64,000 nt of DNA from Roseibium sp. (GTDB lineage: Bacteria > Pseudomonadota > Alphaproteobacteria > Rhizobiales > Stappiaceae). A program made the translations under genes and the position numbers. The stretch spans positions 129,257-193,256 of the forward strand of contig JAEPNV010000008.1 of assembly GCA_017643215.1 (NCBI GenBank). Direction: 5' to 3'. Shown here piece by piece: positions 9,855 to 19,818 of this stretch. The notes below the pieces were generated by a model that was given only the letters and a program-made list of their open reading frames with translations, did no database searches and was not told the DNA's origin. Positions within the stretch are counted from its first letter, which is position 1, and every line of letters begins with the position of its first letter.

Positions 9855-10757
9855 TTGAAGTTCCTCGCGATCGGCGAATGTATGGTTGAACTGTCACCCG
9901 GCGGGGAGGCGACCTATCGGGCCGGGTTCGCGGGCGATACGCTCAACACCGCATGGTACGTGCGCAAATGCCTGCCGCCGGACTGGTCCGTCGCCTACTT
10001 CACGGCGGTCGGCGAGGACAGAATGTCCGACAAGATGCTGGCATTTCTTCGAGCCTCGGGCATTGACACCGATCTGATCGTGCGGCGCTCCGACAAGACG
10101 GTCGGGCTCTACATGATCCATCTGGACAAGGGTGAACGCAGTTTCACCTATTGGCGCTCCGATAGCGCGGCGCGCAGCCTGGCGAGAGTGCGTTCCGATC
10201 TCGATGCGGCGCTCTCAGGTGTGGATGTGGCCTATGTCAGCGGGATCACCCTGGCGATCCTGCCGGCGTCCGATCGGCAGGTGCTGTTCGGGGCGCTGTC
10301 ACAGGCCCGCGAAGCCGGCACCAAAATCGCCTTTGATCCCAATCTGCGGCCGCGCCTTTGGTCTGACGCCGACACGATGCGCCAATCGGTGATCGCGTTT
10401 TCGCGGATATGCGATGTTGTATTGCCGTCCTTCGACGATGAGCGAACGGTTTTTGGCGACGCCGATCCTGCAGCGACCATTGCGCGATACCGGTCGGCCG
10501 GCGCGGATCTCGTCGTCGTCAAGAATGGCAGTGCCGACGTCCAGTGCGGAAATGCCGATGGTACCTGGTCCTATCCGGTGGACCCGGTGTCGCGGATCGT
10601 CGATACGACAGCGGCCGGAGACAGTTTCAACGCCGGCTTTCTGGCGCGGTATCTGGTCGAAGGCACGCTGGAAACCGCCGTGCGCTCGGGTGCGGCGGTC
10701 GCGGGGCAGGTGATCGGCCATCACGGCGCACTCGTTGAGGTCGTCGCGCCAAACTGA
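9855..10757 (+). CDS. kdgK: 2-dehydro-3-deoxygluconate kinase
   Basis: A 300-residue PfkB-family sugar kinase. The N-terminus reads MKFLAIGECMVELSP and the C-terminal signature DTTAAGDSF (250-258) supplies the anion-hole residues and catalytic Asp256. KdgK phosphorylates 2-keto-3-deoxygluconate to KDPG, the Entner-Doudoroff intermediate, which is where the uronate pathway ends. I chose the TTG at 9855 as start because homology begins there and CTGGAG lies seven bases upstream; a longer in-frame extension back to 9726 reads as low-complexity non-homologous sequence. It is divergent from uxaC-uxuB and probably shares the operator at 9689-9710. Confidence 0.85.
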   Translation: MKFLAIGECMVELSPGGEATYRAGFAGDTLNTAWYVRKCLPPDWSVAYFTAVGEDRMSDKMLAFLRASGIDTDLIVRRSDKTVGLYMIHLDKGERSFTYWRSDSAARSLARVRSDLDAALSGVDVAYVSGITLAILPASDRQVLFGALSQAREAGTKIAFDPNLRPRLWSDADTMRQSVIAFSRICDVVLPSFDDERTVFGDADPAATIARYRSAGADLVVVKNGSADVQCGNADGTWSYPVDPVSRIVDTTAAGDSFNAGFLARYLVEGTLETAVRSGAAVAGQVIGHHGALVEVVAPN

Positions 10758-11016
10758 TGTGAAGCCCGGCCAAGAGACGCGGCCGCCGCACGTACGTACA
10801 ATAACGTAGGAAAAAAAGACGTTGTATTGGCGTTCAGTCTTCGAATAATGGGATCAAAATATACTTATATATTGCTATTTATTTCAATATAAAAATCGCT
10901 TACTTTATAATAAGACTTCAACGAAACACGCATTATTAAGAATTTTTTGAAAACTCTATTCCAATTATTCAATAGTCACGATCAGTTTTCCCAAATCGAA
11001 ATTCGCGGAGTTCTCC
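10758..11016. other. AT-rich intergenic region upstream of the chemoreceptor
   Basis: No gene is visible. Bases 10800-10990 are strikingly AT-rich compared with the surrounding GC-rich DNA and contain long A/T tracts, for example around 10865-10905. This suits a promoter region, possibly with bent DNA. I could not pick out one convincing -35/-10 pair. Confidence 0.4.
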
Positions 11017-13449
11017 ATGCTGGGCCAAATCAAGCTTTCGCGCCGGGTGCCAATGCTTATCGTCGGCGTTGCCGCGCTGGTTGGAATCGGCGTTGGGCTA
11101 TCCAGCTACGCAACCTCCGTGACGACGATGACCGAACTCACCCAGAAGCGCCTGAAGGCCGCGGCCGAAACCGGTGTGACCGAGATCACCGACTATCTGC
11201 ATGCGATCGAGCGGGAACTTGCCGTCGTCGCGGAGCATCCCGGCACGGTAGCCGCGGTGAATGAGTTCGCCAACACGTGGTCATTCTGGAGCCAGATGGG
11301 CGGAAATCCGGAGGTTGAACTCCAGCGCGTCTACATCACGGACAATCCGCATCCCACCGGTGAAAAACATCTTTTGGACTTTGGTCAGACCGGATCAGGG
11401 TATGACGCTGTCCATGCCAGGTATCATCCCTGGTTCCGCAAGCTCCAGCAGGACGAGGGCTATTACGATGTGTTCCTGTTCGATACGAAAGGCAATCTTG
11501 TCTATTCGGTCTTCAAAGAGCTGGATTTCGCCACGAATTTCATGGAGGGCGGTGGAAAGTGGGCCGATAGCGACCTTGGTGTCGTGTATCGGGGCGCCTT
11601 GCGGACAGCCGAACCGGACGCGGTCATTTTCGAGGACTTTGCGCCGTATGGACCGAGTTACGACGCCCCGGCGAGTTTCATGGCACATGCCATTCATGAC
11701 GCCAACGGCGAAGTCGCCGGCGTTCTCGCGTTTCAAATGCCGGTCGATCGCATCAACGCACTTATGACGCACAGCCTTGGGCTGGGTGAAACGGGTGAAC
11801 TCGCCCTCATCGGCGCCGACGGACTTATGCGAAACGATTCCCGGTTCACTACGGACGAAAACGATATTCTCGCGACCAAACTGGACAGCCCGATTATTGA
11901 TCAGGCTTTCGCGACCGGTGAGGCATTCGGACACGACACCCTTTACCGCGGTGAAAAAATGGTCGTGGAAGCCATGAAATTCACCTACCACGGCACGGAT
12001 TTTGCTCTCGTTGCGATGCAGTCTTACGAAGAAGCGAACGGTCCGGTCTATGCGATGCGGGACAGGATGGCGGTCGCTGGCTTGTTGCTGCTGGCCGTGG
12101 CAGGTTTTGTCGGCTATTGGGCTGCCCGTTCCATCACGTCGCCGATCAAGATGGTTGTCGCGGCGATGAACCGGCTCGCCGGCGGCAGCACCGACATCGA
12201 ACTCAGCGCAGGGTCCCGCACGGACGAAATTGGCGAGATGATTGAGGCTGTTGCTGTCTTCCGGGAAAACGCCGTTCAGCGGAAAAACCTGGAACACAAG
12301 GCTGCGCAGGAACGCGACCGGGAGCGGCAGCGTCAATCTCAAATGGAACAGGACATCGCGCGCTTCCAAGACACCATGCATCAGCGTCTTGCGACGGTGT
12401 CTGAACAAATGGGGCGAATGCAACAAAGCTCGGAAACGCTGGGTGGTCTTGCAACCAACGCGTCGGGCCAGGCGGAAAGCGCAAGCGACTCTTCGAGCGC
12501 GGCGTCCACAAACGTGTCGACGGTGGCCGCGGCGACCGAAGAGATGACCGCGACGGTCCAGGAAATCGCGACCCAAACCGAATCCACCAGCCAGATCGTC
12601 GGCCAAGCCGTCGCGGCAGCAGAAGCCACCAATCAAAATGTTGCTGCACTGTCTCAAGCCGCCGAGCATATCGGCAGCGTGGTGAACCTGATCCGCGATA
12701 TTGCGGAACAAACCAACCTCTTGGCATTGAACGCAACGATTGAAGCGGCCCGCGCCGGGGAAGCCGGACGGGGCTTTGCGGTCGTTGCCTCGGAAGTGAA
12801 ACAGTTGGCGGAGCAAACCTCGAAGGCCACCGACGAAATCTCCGGCCAGGTCACGGGCATTCAGAATTCGGTCCGCGATGCCGCCAGCTCAATTGGCCAC
12901 ATCACCGAGAAGGTCGATGAGATCCGGTCGCTGACAACCGTGGTGGCCGGGGCTGTCGAAGAACAACACGCCGCAACGCAGGAAATCGCCCATTCGGCGC
13001 GTTCCGCCTCAGAAGGGACGGACGCGGCATCGAAAAACATGACGGTGGTCTCACAGGCCATTTTGAAGACGTCGGAGGAAGCCAGCGCGGTCAATGCGGC
13101 CTCCAGCCTGGTCTCCGAGGCAAGCCAGTCGCTTGCCCAGGACGTGGAACGTTTTCTTGCGGACGTTGTGCGTGAGGTCAAGGATCGGCGCAAAAACCAG
13201 CGGTTCAATACCACGGTTGATGTGGTGGTGATCGAGGCGTCCGGCCGGCGGCACACAGCCCAGCTGGCCGACCTGGCGAAATCCGGGGCTCAAGTCATCG
13301 ACGTCAGCGGGATCGAGGTCGGATCGCATGTGACGCTCGTCCTTCCCGATGGCCGTGAAATCGCTTCCAAGGTGGTGCGCGATACGGGCGCCGGCATCGG
13401 CGTTGCATTCCTGAGCGACGTTGAAGGCGGCCTGACAGCCGCGGCCTGA
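11017..13449 (+). CDS. Methyl-accepting chemotaxis protein with C-terminal PilZ domain
   Basis: An 810-residue chemoreceptor. TM1 is at about 11-33, a large periplasmic Cache-like sensor at about 40-345 and TM2 at 351-370. HAMP follows to about 425, then the coiled-coil signalling domain with the conserved hairpin tip ([16 protein letters not shown], about 563-578). The last 88 residues (723-810) look like a PilZ c-di-GMP-binding domain: RKNQR gives the RxxxR motif, and DLAKSG corresponds to D/NxSxxG with Ala for Ser. In Azospirillum, Tlp1 has this architecture and its PilZ domain binds c-di-GMP. The start ATG follows GCGGAG. It stands alone between uronate and inositol genes; the ligand is unknown. 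Confidence 0.88.
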   Translation: MLGQIKLSRRVPMLIVGVAALVGIGVGLSSYATSVTTMTELTQKRLKAAAETGVTEITDYLHAIERELAVVAEHPGTVAAVNEFANTWSFWSQMGGNPEVELQRVYITDNPHPTGEKHLLDFGQTGSGYDAVHARYHPWFRKLQQDEGYYDVFLFDTKGNLVYSVFKELDFATNFMEGGGKWADSDLGVVYRGALRTAEPDAVIFEDFAPYGPSYDAPASFMAHAIHDANGEVAGVLAFQMPVDRINALMTHSLGLGETGELALIGADGLMRNDSRFTTDENDILATKLDSPIIDQAFATGEAFGHDTLYRGEKMVVEAMKFTYHGTDFALVAMQSYEEANGPVYAMRDRMAVAGLLLLAVAGFVGYWAARSITSPIKMVVAAMNRLAGGSTDIELSAGSRTDEIGEMIEAVAVFRENAVQRKNLEHKAAQERDRERQRQSQMEQDIARFQDTMHQRLATVSEQMGRMQQSSETLGGLATNASGQAESASDSSSAASTNVSTVAAATEEMTATVQEIATQTESTSQIVGQAVAAAEATNQNVAALSQAAEHIGSVVNLIRDIAEQTNLLALNATIEAARAGEAGRGFAVVASEVKQLAEQTSKATDEISGQVTGIQNSVRDAASSIGHITEKVDEIRSLTTVVAGAVEEQHAATQEIAHSARSASEGTDAASKNMTVVSQAILKTSEEASAVNAASSLVSEASQSLAQDVERFLADVVREVKDRRKNQRFNTTVDVVVIEASGRRHTAQLADLAKSGAQVIDVSGIEVGSHVTLVLPDGREIASKVVRDTGAGIGVAFLSDVEGGLTAAA

Positions 13450-13466
13450 TTGGCCGCCCGGCGCTC

Positions 13467-13496
13467 CGGCGCCCGCCCGGAGGGTGGGCGGCGCCG
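13467..13496. terminator. GC-rich hairpin between convergent chemoreceptor and iolB genes
   Basis: CGGCGCC (13467-13473) pairs with GGCGCCG (13490-13496), and an inner GCCC/GGGC pair follows a one-base bulge; the loop is seven bases. It lies in the 69-bp gap between two convergent stop codons. There is no T-run on either side, so termination is plausible but unproven. Confidence 0.4.
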
Positions 13497-13518
13497 AAGG
13501 AACCCCACAGATCGGGCG

Positions 13519-14322
13519 TCAGGGTGCGTCGCGCTTGGCGATCCAGTCGTGATCGGGATGGTTCTTGAAGCGCCATTTGCGTAGTGGCCCGGCCATGACA
13601 TTGAGATAGTACATTTCATAGCCATAGGGCGCGCCGCAGGGGTGGTGGCCCTTTGGCACCAGAACCACATCGCCATCGGCAACCGCCATGGTTTCATCGA
13701 GCGTGCCGTCCTCGGTAAAGACGCGCTGGAAGCCGAAGCCTTGCGCCGGGTTGAGGCGGTGATAGTAGGTCTCCTCCAGATAGGTCATCTCCGGAAACGC
13801 GTCCTCATCATGCCGGTGCGGCGGGTAGGATGACCAGTTGCCCTGGGGCGTGAAGACTTCGGTCACCAGAAGGCTGTCGGCGATGTCCCTGTCTTCCATG
13901 GCGATCGGATGGATGAAGCGGGTGTTGGCGTCCCTTCCCCGTTCCTCAAAGCCGATGTCGGTGATGATCCGGGCCGCATGGTTGCCCTTGCCGGGCGCTG
14001 AACAGACCGCCAGGACGCAGTCACTTGTTGCCCGCGCCGTCCAGTTCGAGCCGTTCGGCACGTAGACGCAGTGCGGTTTGGCGCGCTCGAACACGTTCAT
14101 CCGGGTCCCGAGTTCGCCGAAGTTCTGCTCGCCCGCGGTGATTTTCGCCTTGCCTTCGACCAGCACAAGGATCACTTCCCGCGGCCCGGTTTCTTCCCAG
14201 ACCTTCTCGCCTGTCTTCAGCTTGAAGAGGCCGAAACCGACATACCCCCAGCCGGCGGTTTCCGGCGTGATGTCGTGGACCTTGCCAGTGGATCCGGACG
14301 GTTTGACGAGCAGATCACCCAT
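13519..14322 (-). CDS. iolB: 5-deoxy-glucuronate isomerase
   Basis: A 267-residue bicupin of the KduI/IolB family. The metal-binding part reads YPPHRHDED (His169, His171) followed by EETYYHR, typical for IolB. IolB isomerises 5-deoxy-D-glucuronate to 5-dehydro-2-deoxy-D-gluconate, the substrate of IolC. It is the last gene of the minus-strand iol operon; its start overlaps the iolE stop by one base (TAATG), so the two are translationally coupled. Confidence 0.93.
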   Translation of the reverse strand: MGDLLVKPSGSTGKVHDITPETAGWGYVGFGLFKLKTGEKVWEETGPREVILVLVEGKAKITAGEQNFGELGTRMNVFERAKPHCVYVPNGSNWTARATSDCVLAVCSAPGKGNHAARIITDIGFEERGRDANTRFIHPIAMEDRDIADSLLVTEVFTPQGNWSSYPPHRHDEDAFPEMTYLEETYYHRLNPAQGFGFQRVFTEDGTLDETMAVADGDVVLVPKGHHPCGAPYGYEMYYLNVMAGPLRKWRFKNHPDHDWIAKRDAP

Positions 14323-15233
14323 TAGGCGGCTCCCTGGGTTTTATCGAGTCCGGCCGCACGGGCCATGTCTTTCAAGGCTTTCAGACCCATCGATTGATAG
14401 TGGAACGGATCGCGGACCGACGGGTCCTGTTCCGCCTCAATCACCAGCCAGCCATCATATCCGTGCTCGGCCGCGATCTTCAGGACCGGTTCGAACGCAA
14501 CCGCGCCATCTGGATCGCCCGGCACGGTGAAGACACCGCGCCGGACGCCCTCCAGAAAGCTCAAATTGTCGTCCCGGACGGTCCGCATGATGTCGGATCG
14601 AACGTTCTTGGCATGAAGATGGGCCACGCGGTCCATGTGCCGGCGTGCGACGGCTTCCGGATCGGCACCGCCGAAATAGGCGTGCCCCGTGTCGAATAGC
14701 AGCTTTGTGGCGGGTCCGGTCGCGGCCATGAACCGGTCGATGTCGCCGCCGCTCTCAACGACTGTGCCCATATGGTGGTGATAGACCAGCGTGATGCCCT
14801 GTTCCGCGCAGAATTGGGCGATTTCCTCCACGTTGGCGCCGAAGTCCGCCCAGTCGCTTTCGGCGAGCTGTGGCCGGTCGTTCACGCCGGCCGCATCATT
14901 GCCGTGAATGGCGTTGGACGTCTCGCACACGATGCAGACCTTGCAGCCCATCGCCTTCAGCAGATCAAGGTGCGGCTGAATGGCCTGCTTTTCCGCGCTC
15001 ACCGGATGGGCAAGCAGATTGAGCGAGTGCCAGCCGGAAACGAACATCAGCCCGTGCGGATCGAGCGCGGCCTTCAACGCCGCCGGGTCCAGCGGGAACT
15101 TGTGGCCCTTTTCAATCCCGTCGAAGCCGATCTTGCCCGCGTCGGCCAGGCACGTTTCCAGCGGAATGTGGCCGCCGAGGGATTGGTCGTCATCGTTGGA
15201 CCAGGCAATCGGATTGGTGCCGTAAAGAATCAT
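14322..15233 (-). CDS. iolE: Inosose dehydratase
   Basis: A 303-residue TIM-barrel enzyme of the xylose-isomerase-like family. The opening segment is [12 protein letters not shown]. Metal-site regions are [23 protein letters not shown] and VIEAEQDP, in the order seen in IolE. It dehydrates 2-keto-myo-inositol to the trihydroxycyclohexane-dione handled by IolD. It lies 21 bp after iolD and overlaps iolB. A divergent hydroxypyruvate isomerase-like protein would look similar, but the operon decides. Confidence 0.92.
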   Translation of the reverse strand: MILYGTNPIAWSNDDDQSLGGHIPLETCLADAGKIGFDGIEKGHKFPLDPAALKAALDPHGLMFVSGWHSLNLLAHPVSAEKQAIQPHLDLLKAMGCKVCIVCETSNAIHGNDAAGVNDRPQLAESDWADFGANVEEIAQFCAEQGITLVYHHHMGTVVESGGDIDRFMAATGPATKLLFDTGHAYFGGADPEAVARRHMDRVAHLHAKNVRSDIMRTVRDDNLSFLEGVRRGVFTVPGDPDGAVAFEPVLKIAAEHGYDGWLVIEAEQDPSVRDPFHYQSMGLKALKDMARAAGLDKTQGAA

Positions 15234-15254
15234 GGCAATATTCCGTTTCGTCGG

Positions 15255-17078
15255 TCAGCGCCGATGCTCGGCCAGGGCGGCCTCGTAGTTCGCGCGGGCC
15301 TCGGTGACCTCGGCGCGGGAGGAGACTTCCGGCACCGCGACATCCCACCAGGACCCGCCCGCTTCGGTCGAGGGCATCGGATCGGTGTCAATGACGATCA
15401 CATAAGACCGGTCGGACGCCCGCGCCCGCGCCATGGCCGCTTCCAGCTCGTCGAGGTTTCCGGCCTTTTCGGCGACCGCGCCCATGGACCGCGCGTGGGC
15501 GGTGAAGTCGATGCTGCTGGGCACCGCGTGGCGGGCCGTGTCGAGGAGGTTGTTGAAGCTCTTGCCGCCGGTTCCCATCTGCAACCGGTTGATGCAGCCA
15601 AAGCCGCGGTTGTCGAGCATGACGACGATGATCTTGTGGCCGAGCATGACGGATGTCGCAAGCTCCGAGTTCATCATCATGTAAGACCCATCGCCGACCA
15701 TGACGACCACCTCCTGGTCGGGGCGCGCCATCTTCGCGCCCAAGCCGCCGGCGATCTCATAGCCCATGCAGGAAAAGCCGTATTCCATGTGATAGCTGTT
15801 GGGCCGGGACGCCTTCCAGAGCTTGTGCAACTCGCCGGGTAGGCTGCCTGCCGCGCCGAGCACGAGCGTATCCTCGCCCGTCGATCGCTGAACCGCGCCG
15901 ATCACCTGGGAATCGCTGGGCAAGGTGTTGCTTGCCGGCCGGGCGGTGACCGCGTCGACATCGCGCAGCCAGGCCTCTTTCAGCGCCGGGTCCGGGTCGA
16001 CATATTTCCGATGGCCCAGCTCCGCCGACAGGTCCTCCAGGGCCAGCTTCGCATCGGCCACCAGCGGCAGCGCGGCGTGTTTGGTCGTGTCATAGGCCTG
16101 GACGTTGACCGCCAGGATTTTCCGGTCGGGATTTTTGAACAGCGACCAGGAGCCGGTGGTGAAGTCCTGGAGCCGGGTGCCGACGGCAAGCACCAAATCG
16201 CATTCTTGCGCGATCGTGTTGGCGGCGGAGGAGCCGGTCACGCCGATGGAGCCGAGATTGAGAGGGTGATCCCAGGTGAGGGCGGATTTGCCGGCCTGGG
16301 TTTCGGCCACCGGGATCTGATGGGTTTCGGCGAACTGCCGCAGGGTGTCGTACGCGTCGGCATAGTGAACGCCGCCGCCGGCGACGATCAGCGGTTTTTT
16401 CGCCGCGCGCAGGGCGTCTGCCGCTGCGGCCAGTTCTTCCACATCCGGACGCGGGCGGCGCCGGCGCCAGATCGTTTCGGCAAAAAAGCTCAGCGGATAG
16501 TCAAAAGCTTCGGCCTGGACATCCTGGCACATGGACAGCGTGGCCGGACCGCAGCGCGCGGGATCCGTCAGCGTTGCCAAGGCTCTCGGCAAGGCGGTCA
16601 AGAGTTGCTCGGGCCGGTTGATGCGGTCGAAATAGCGGCTTACCGGCCGGAAGCAGTCGTTGGCGGACACCGTGCCGTCGTCAAAGTCCTCGACCTGCTG
16701 CAAGACCGGATCCGGCGCCCGGTTCGCAAAGACATCTCCTGGCAGCAGCAGGACCGGCAGGCGGTTCACATGCGCAAGGGCGGCGGCGGTCACCAGATTG
16801 GTCGCGCCCGGGCCGATGGAGGTGGTGACGGCCATGGCCTGTTTGCGGTTCTTGGCCTTGGCATAGGCAATGGCGGACAGCGCCATGCTCTGTTCGTTGT
16901 GGCCGCGCCAGGTCGGAAAATCGTCACCCGCGGCGGTTAGGGCCTCGCCAAGGCCCGCCACATTGCCGTGGCCGAAGATTGCCCAGCAACCGGCGACAAC
17001 CGGCTCGCCGTCCTCGTTTTTTTGCGCGATCAGGTAGCGGACCAGGGCCTGGGCCGCCGTCAACCGGATGGTGCTCAT
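15255..17078 (-). CDS. iolD: 3D-(3,5/4)-trihydroxycyclohexane-1,2-dione hydrolase
   Basis: A 607-residue thiamine-diphosphate enzyme of the acetolactate-synthase superfamily. The catalytic glutamate is in HNEQSM (Glu62), and the TPP-binding block starts GDGSYMMMNSE near residue 460 and continues to LDNRGFG. IolD cleaves the cyclohexane ring, giving 5-deoxy-glucuronate. The start is ATG 17078 (MSTIRLT), which overlaps the iolC stop by four bases (ATGA); a longer in-frame extension upstream would lie inside iolC. All expected iol steps from IolG to IolC are present in this locus. Confidence 0.93.
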   Translation of the reverse strand: MSTIRLTAAQALVRYLIAQKNEDGEPVVAGCWAIFGHGNVAGLGEALTAAGDDFPTWRGHNEQSMALSAIAYAKAKNRKQAMAVTTSIGPGATNLVTAAALAHVNRLPVLLLPGDVFANRAPDPVLQQVEDFDDGTVSANDCFRPVSRYFDRINRPEQLLTALPRALATLTDPARCGPATLSMCQDVQAEAFDYPLSFFAETIWRRRRPRPDVEELAAAADALRAAKKPLIVAGGGVHYADAYDTLRQFAETHQIPVAETQAGKSALTWDHPLNLGSIGVTGSSAANTIAQECDLVLAVGTRLQDFTTGSWSLFKNPDRKILAVNVQAYDTTKHAALPLVADAKLALEDLSAELGHRKYVDPDPALKEAWLRDVDAVTARPASNTLPSDSQVIGAVQRSTGEDTLVLGAAGSLPGELHKLWKASRPNSYHMEYGFSCMGYEIAGGLGAKMARPDQEVVVMVGDGSYMMMNSELATSVMLGHKIIVVMLDNRGFGCINRLQMGTGGKSFNNLLDTARHAVPSSIDFTAHARSMGAVAEKAGNLDELEAAMARARASDRSYVIVIDTDPMPSTEAGGSWWDVAVPEVSSRAEVTEARANYEAALAEHRR

Positions 17079-19009
17079 GCAAGACTTCCTTGAACAACTC
17101 GGGAATAGGTTTCGCTGCGGGCATCCTGCCAAAGGCCGCACAGGCGTTGAAACCGGTCCGCCATGTCGGCAATCGCGGCCTCATCATCGATCTCGCCGGC
17201 CAGCCAGGATTTTGCCGCATCGGCGAAAATCGTCCGGCCGACGGCAAATCCTTTCACAAGGTCAAAGCGCGCGGCCGTTTTGAAGCTGTCCTTCAGTTCG
17301 GCCTCTGTGGCCTCCAGGCCAAGGACGACAATGCCGCGGGTGTGGGGATCATTCGCCTCAATTGTCTCGCAGACATTGGCCCAGGCGGCGGTGGAGGTCA
17401 TGGGTTCCAGTTTCCACCAGTCGGGATAGATCCCGATCTCATAGATGCGGGAAATAATGGCCGCCGTCGTGTCGTCCGTGACCGGGCCGACCTTGGAGGG
17501 AATGACCTCCAGCAGCAGTTCCAGCCCGTTTCGCCGGCAGGCGGCAAACAGGCGTTTTAACGTGGCTTCCTGATTGGCCTTCAAATCCTGCGCATCATCG
17601 GGATGATAAAAACACAGGACCTTGACCACATGTTCGACCGGCCATTCGGCAAGCCCGCCATAATCGGGTCCGATCTCCGGCTCCAGGGTCAGCGGCCGTG
17701 AGCCCGGCCATTCGACCGGATGACCGATCCACAGCCCAGTCCCGGCGGCTTTGAACAGGGCATCCCGGCCCAGGCGGCTGTCGCACAAGATCCCATATCC
17801 CGGCTGGCCGCCGGCAACCTGCATGGCGGCCTCCAGGCAGAGTTTCTTGAAATGGCCGATATGCGGATGGCTGACCCCGGCCGCGTCCGCCATGTCTTCC
17901 AATTGCACGCGGTGATCGAACGCAAACACTTGCATGTCCGGCCAATCTCCGTGCCGGTTCGTCGACCAGTGGATCTGTTCCAACGCCTGATCGTGGCGCA
18001 GGGCGGGGGTCTTCACGCCGCGTTTCAGGAAGAACTGGAGCTCGTCCCAACTCGGATAGGCCGGCGTGCAGCCGTGCCGGGAGACCGCGAAAGCGCCGCA
18101 TGCGTTTGCATATGTGAGACTGGTGACCCAGTCCTGATCGGTGAGCCAGCCCTTCAACAGGCCGGACATGAAGCCGTCGCCCGCGCCCAGAACGTTGAAC
18201 ACCTCGATCGGGAACCCGGGGCCGGAGATGCCATCGTCGAGGCTGTCCGGAATGGCCCCTTCGAACGCCGCCGCGCCCATGGGACCCCGCTTGCAGACCA
18301 GCGTCGCGCCGGACACGTTGCGTACATTGCGCAGCGCCGCGATGGTGTCTGTCGAGCCGCCGGCAATGTGAAACTCTTCCTCCGTGCCGACGATCAGGTC
18401 GAACACATGCAGGGTCGACTGGAGCTTGGCGGTGACGTCCGCCGATGCGATGAAGCGGTTTTCGCCGTCGCCATGCCCGGACAGGCCCCACAGATTGGGG
18501 CGGTAGTCGATGTCGAGCGCTGTCCGGCCGCCGTTCTGGCGGGCCAGCTGCAAGGCTTTGAGCACCGCGGCTTCCGTCCGCGGATGGCTCAAATGCGTTC
18601 CGGTCGCAACGACGGCCTTGGTGCTGGCGATGAACGCTGGATCGATGTCCGCCTCGCACAGGGCCATGTCGGCGCAGTTTTCCCGGTAGAAGATCAGCGG
18701 AAACTGCTCCTGATCGCGGATGCCGAGCAGGACGAGGGCGGTGAGGCGCTCCGGGTCAGTCACAACGCCGGTTGTATCGACGCCGTGGCGTTCCAGCTCC
18801 TCGCGGATGTAGCGCCCCATGTGTTCGTCGCCGACACGCGTGATCAGCCCGGACCGCAGGCCGAGCCGGGCCGTTCCGGTGGCCATATTGGTCGGCGACC
18901 CCCCAACATATTTGTTGAAGGACGCCATGTCCTCCAGCCGGCCGCCGACCTGCGCCCCGTACAGATCGACGGACGACCGGCCTATCGTGATGACATCGAG
19001 CGTTCTCAC
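17075..19009 (-). CDS. iolC: Fused 5-dehydro-2-deoxygluconokinase / DUF2090 aldolase-like protein
   Basis: A 644-residue two-domain protein. Residues 1-330 are a PfkB kinase (TIGRSSVDLYG at the N-terminus, YVGGSPTNMA at 35-44, LGAGDGF at 274-280) that phosphorylates 5-dehydro-2-deoxygluconate. Residues from about 345 to the end form a DUF2090 domain resembling a class I aldolase barrel (FAFDHRVQLEDM at its start). The fusion is common in proteobacterial iolC genes and may supply the next, IolJ-type aldolase step; that is inference. I use GTG 19009 as start because homology begins with RTLDVITIGR and GGTGGGAA lies upstream. It is 16 bp after the ATPase gene. Confidence 0.87.
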   Translation of the reverse strand: MRTLDVITIGRSSVDLYGAQVGGRLEDMASFNKYVGGSPTNMATGTARLGLRSGLITRVGDEHMGRYIREELERHGVDTTGVVTDPERLTALVLLGIRDQEQFPLIFYRENCADMALCEADIDPAFIASTKAVVATGTHLSHPRTEAAVLKALQLARQNGGRTALDIDYRPNLWGLSGHGDGENRFIASADVTAKLQSTLHVFDLIVGTEEEFHIAGGSTDTIAALRNVRNVSGATLVCKRGPMGAAAFEGAIPDSLDDGISGPGFPIEVFNVLGAGDGFMSGLLKGWLTDQDWVTSLTYANACGAFAVSRHGCTPAYPSWDELQFFLKRGVKTPALRHDQALEQIHWSTNRHGDWPDMQVFAFDHRVQLEDMADAAGVSHPHIGHFKKLCLEAAMQVAGGQPGYGILCDSRLGRDALFKAAGTGLWIGHPVEWPGSRPLTLEPEIGPDYGGLAEWPVEHVVKVLCFYHPDDAQDLKANQEATLKRLFAACRRNGLELLLEVIPSKVGPVTDDTTAAIISRIYEIGIYPDWWKLEPMTSTAAWANVCETIEANDPHTRGIVVLGLEATEAELKDSFKTAARFDLVKGFAVGRTIFADAAKSWLAGEIDDEAAIADMADRFQRLCGLWQDARSETYSRVVQGSLA

Positions 19010-19025
19010 GTCGCCATTCCCACCT

Positions 19026-19817
19026 TTACACTGTTCCGCCGAGGGAGCCCTCGAGTTGGGCCAGTTCCTGGCCGCCGGCCATGAGATCCTGCAGTTCCTC
19101 CGCGCCGATCTCCCCGCGGCTGGCCGTCCCGAGCGTCTTGCCCCGGTTGAGCACGGTGAACCGGTCCCCGACCGCCATGGCGTGACGCACGTTGTGGGTG
19201 ATGAACACCACGGCGATACCTTGCGCCCGCACCTTGTCGATCGTTGCCAGGACATTGGAGGTCTGGCGGACGCCGAGCGCAGATGTTGGCTCGTCAAGGA
19301 TCAAGACCTTGGCGCCGAAATGGACCGCACGGGCGATGGCGACCGTCTGGCGCTCGCCGCCGGACAGCGTGCCAACCGCCTGATCGGGCCCCCGCAGGTT
19401 GATGCCCATGTTCTTCATCTCGGTCATGGTGATCGAGTTGGCGTGATCATGGTCATAGAACGGCAGCCCCAGGACCTTCCGGGTCGGCTCGTTGCCCATG
19501 AAGAAGTTGCGCGCCACCGACATCAGCGGGATCATGGCCAGATCCTGATAGACGGTCGCGATCCCGGCGCTGATGGCGTCGCGCGGATCATCAAAGCTCA
19601 ACGGCCGGCCTTCGAAATAGATCTCGCCTTTTGTCGGCTTGTGGACACCGGACATGGTTTTGATGAATGTCGACTTGCCAGCCCCGTTGTCGCCTAAGAG
19701 GCAATGACATTCGCCTGGAAAGACCTCGACAGTCACGCCGGCGAGGGCGATCACCGAGCCGAAATGCTTTTCGATATCGACCATGCGGATAATCGGAGCG
19801 GTTTGTGTATTTGCCAT
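19026..19817 (-). CDS. Sugar (probably inositol) ABC transporter ATP-binding protein
   Basis: A 263-residue single-domain ATPase of the FrcA type, unlike the duplicated RbsA form. Walker A GDNGAGKST at 42-50, LSGGE at 151-155, Walker B LILDEP at 172-177 and His208 in ITHN are all intact. It lies between the permease and iolC in the same direction, with one base between the permease stop and its own start. The position in the iol operon suggests myo-inositol as substrate; fructose and ribose systems share the same sequence features. Confidence 0.85.
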   Translation of the reverse strand: MANTQTAPIIRMVDIEKHFGSVIALAGVTVEVFPGECHCLLGDNGAGKSTFIKTMSGVHKPTKGEIYFEGRPLSFDDPRDAISAGIATVYQDLAMIPLMSVARNFFMGNEPTRKVLGLPFYDHDHANSITMTEMKNMGINLRGPDQAVGTLSGGERQTVAIARAVHFGAKVLILDEPTSALGVRQTSNVLATIDKVRAQGIAVVFITHNVRHAMAVGDRFTVLNRGKTLGTASRGEIGAEELQDLMAGGQELAQLEGSLGGTV

Positions 19818-19818
19818 C

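Noticed and set aside
17720-19084. Plus-strand open frame of 454 codons across iolC
   Set aside because: Antisense to iolC, which has clear kinase and DUF2090 motifs.
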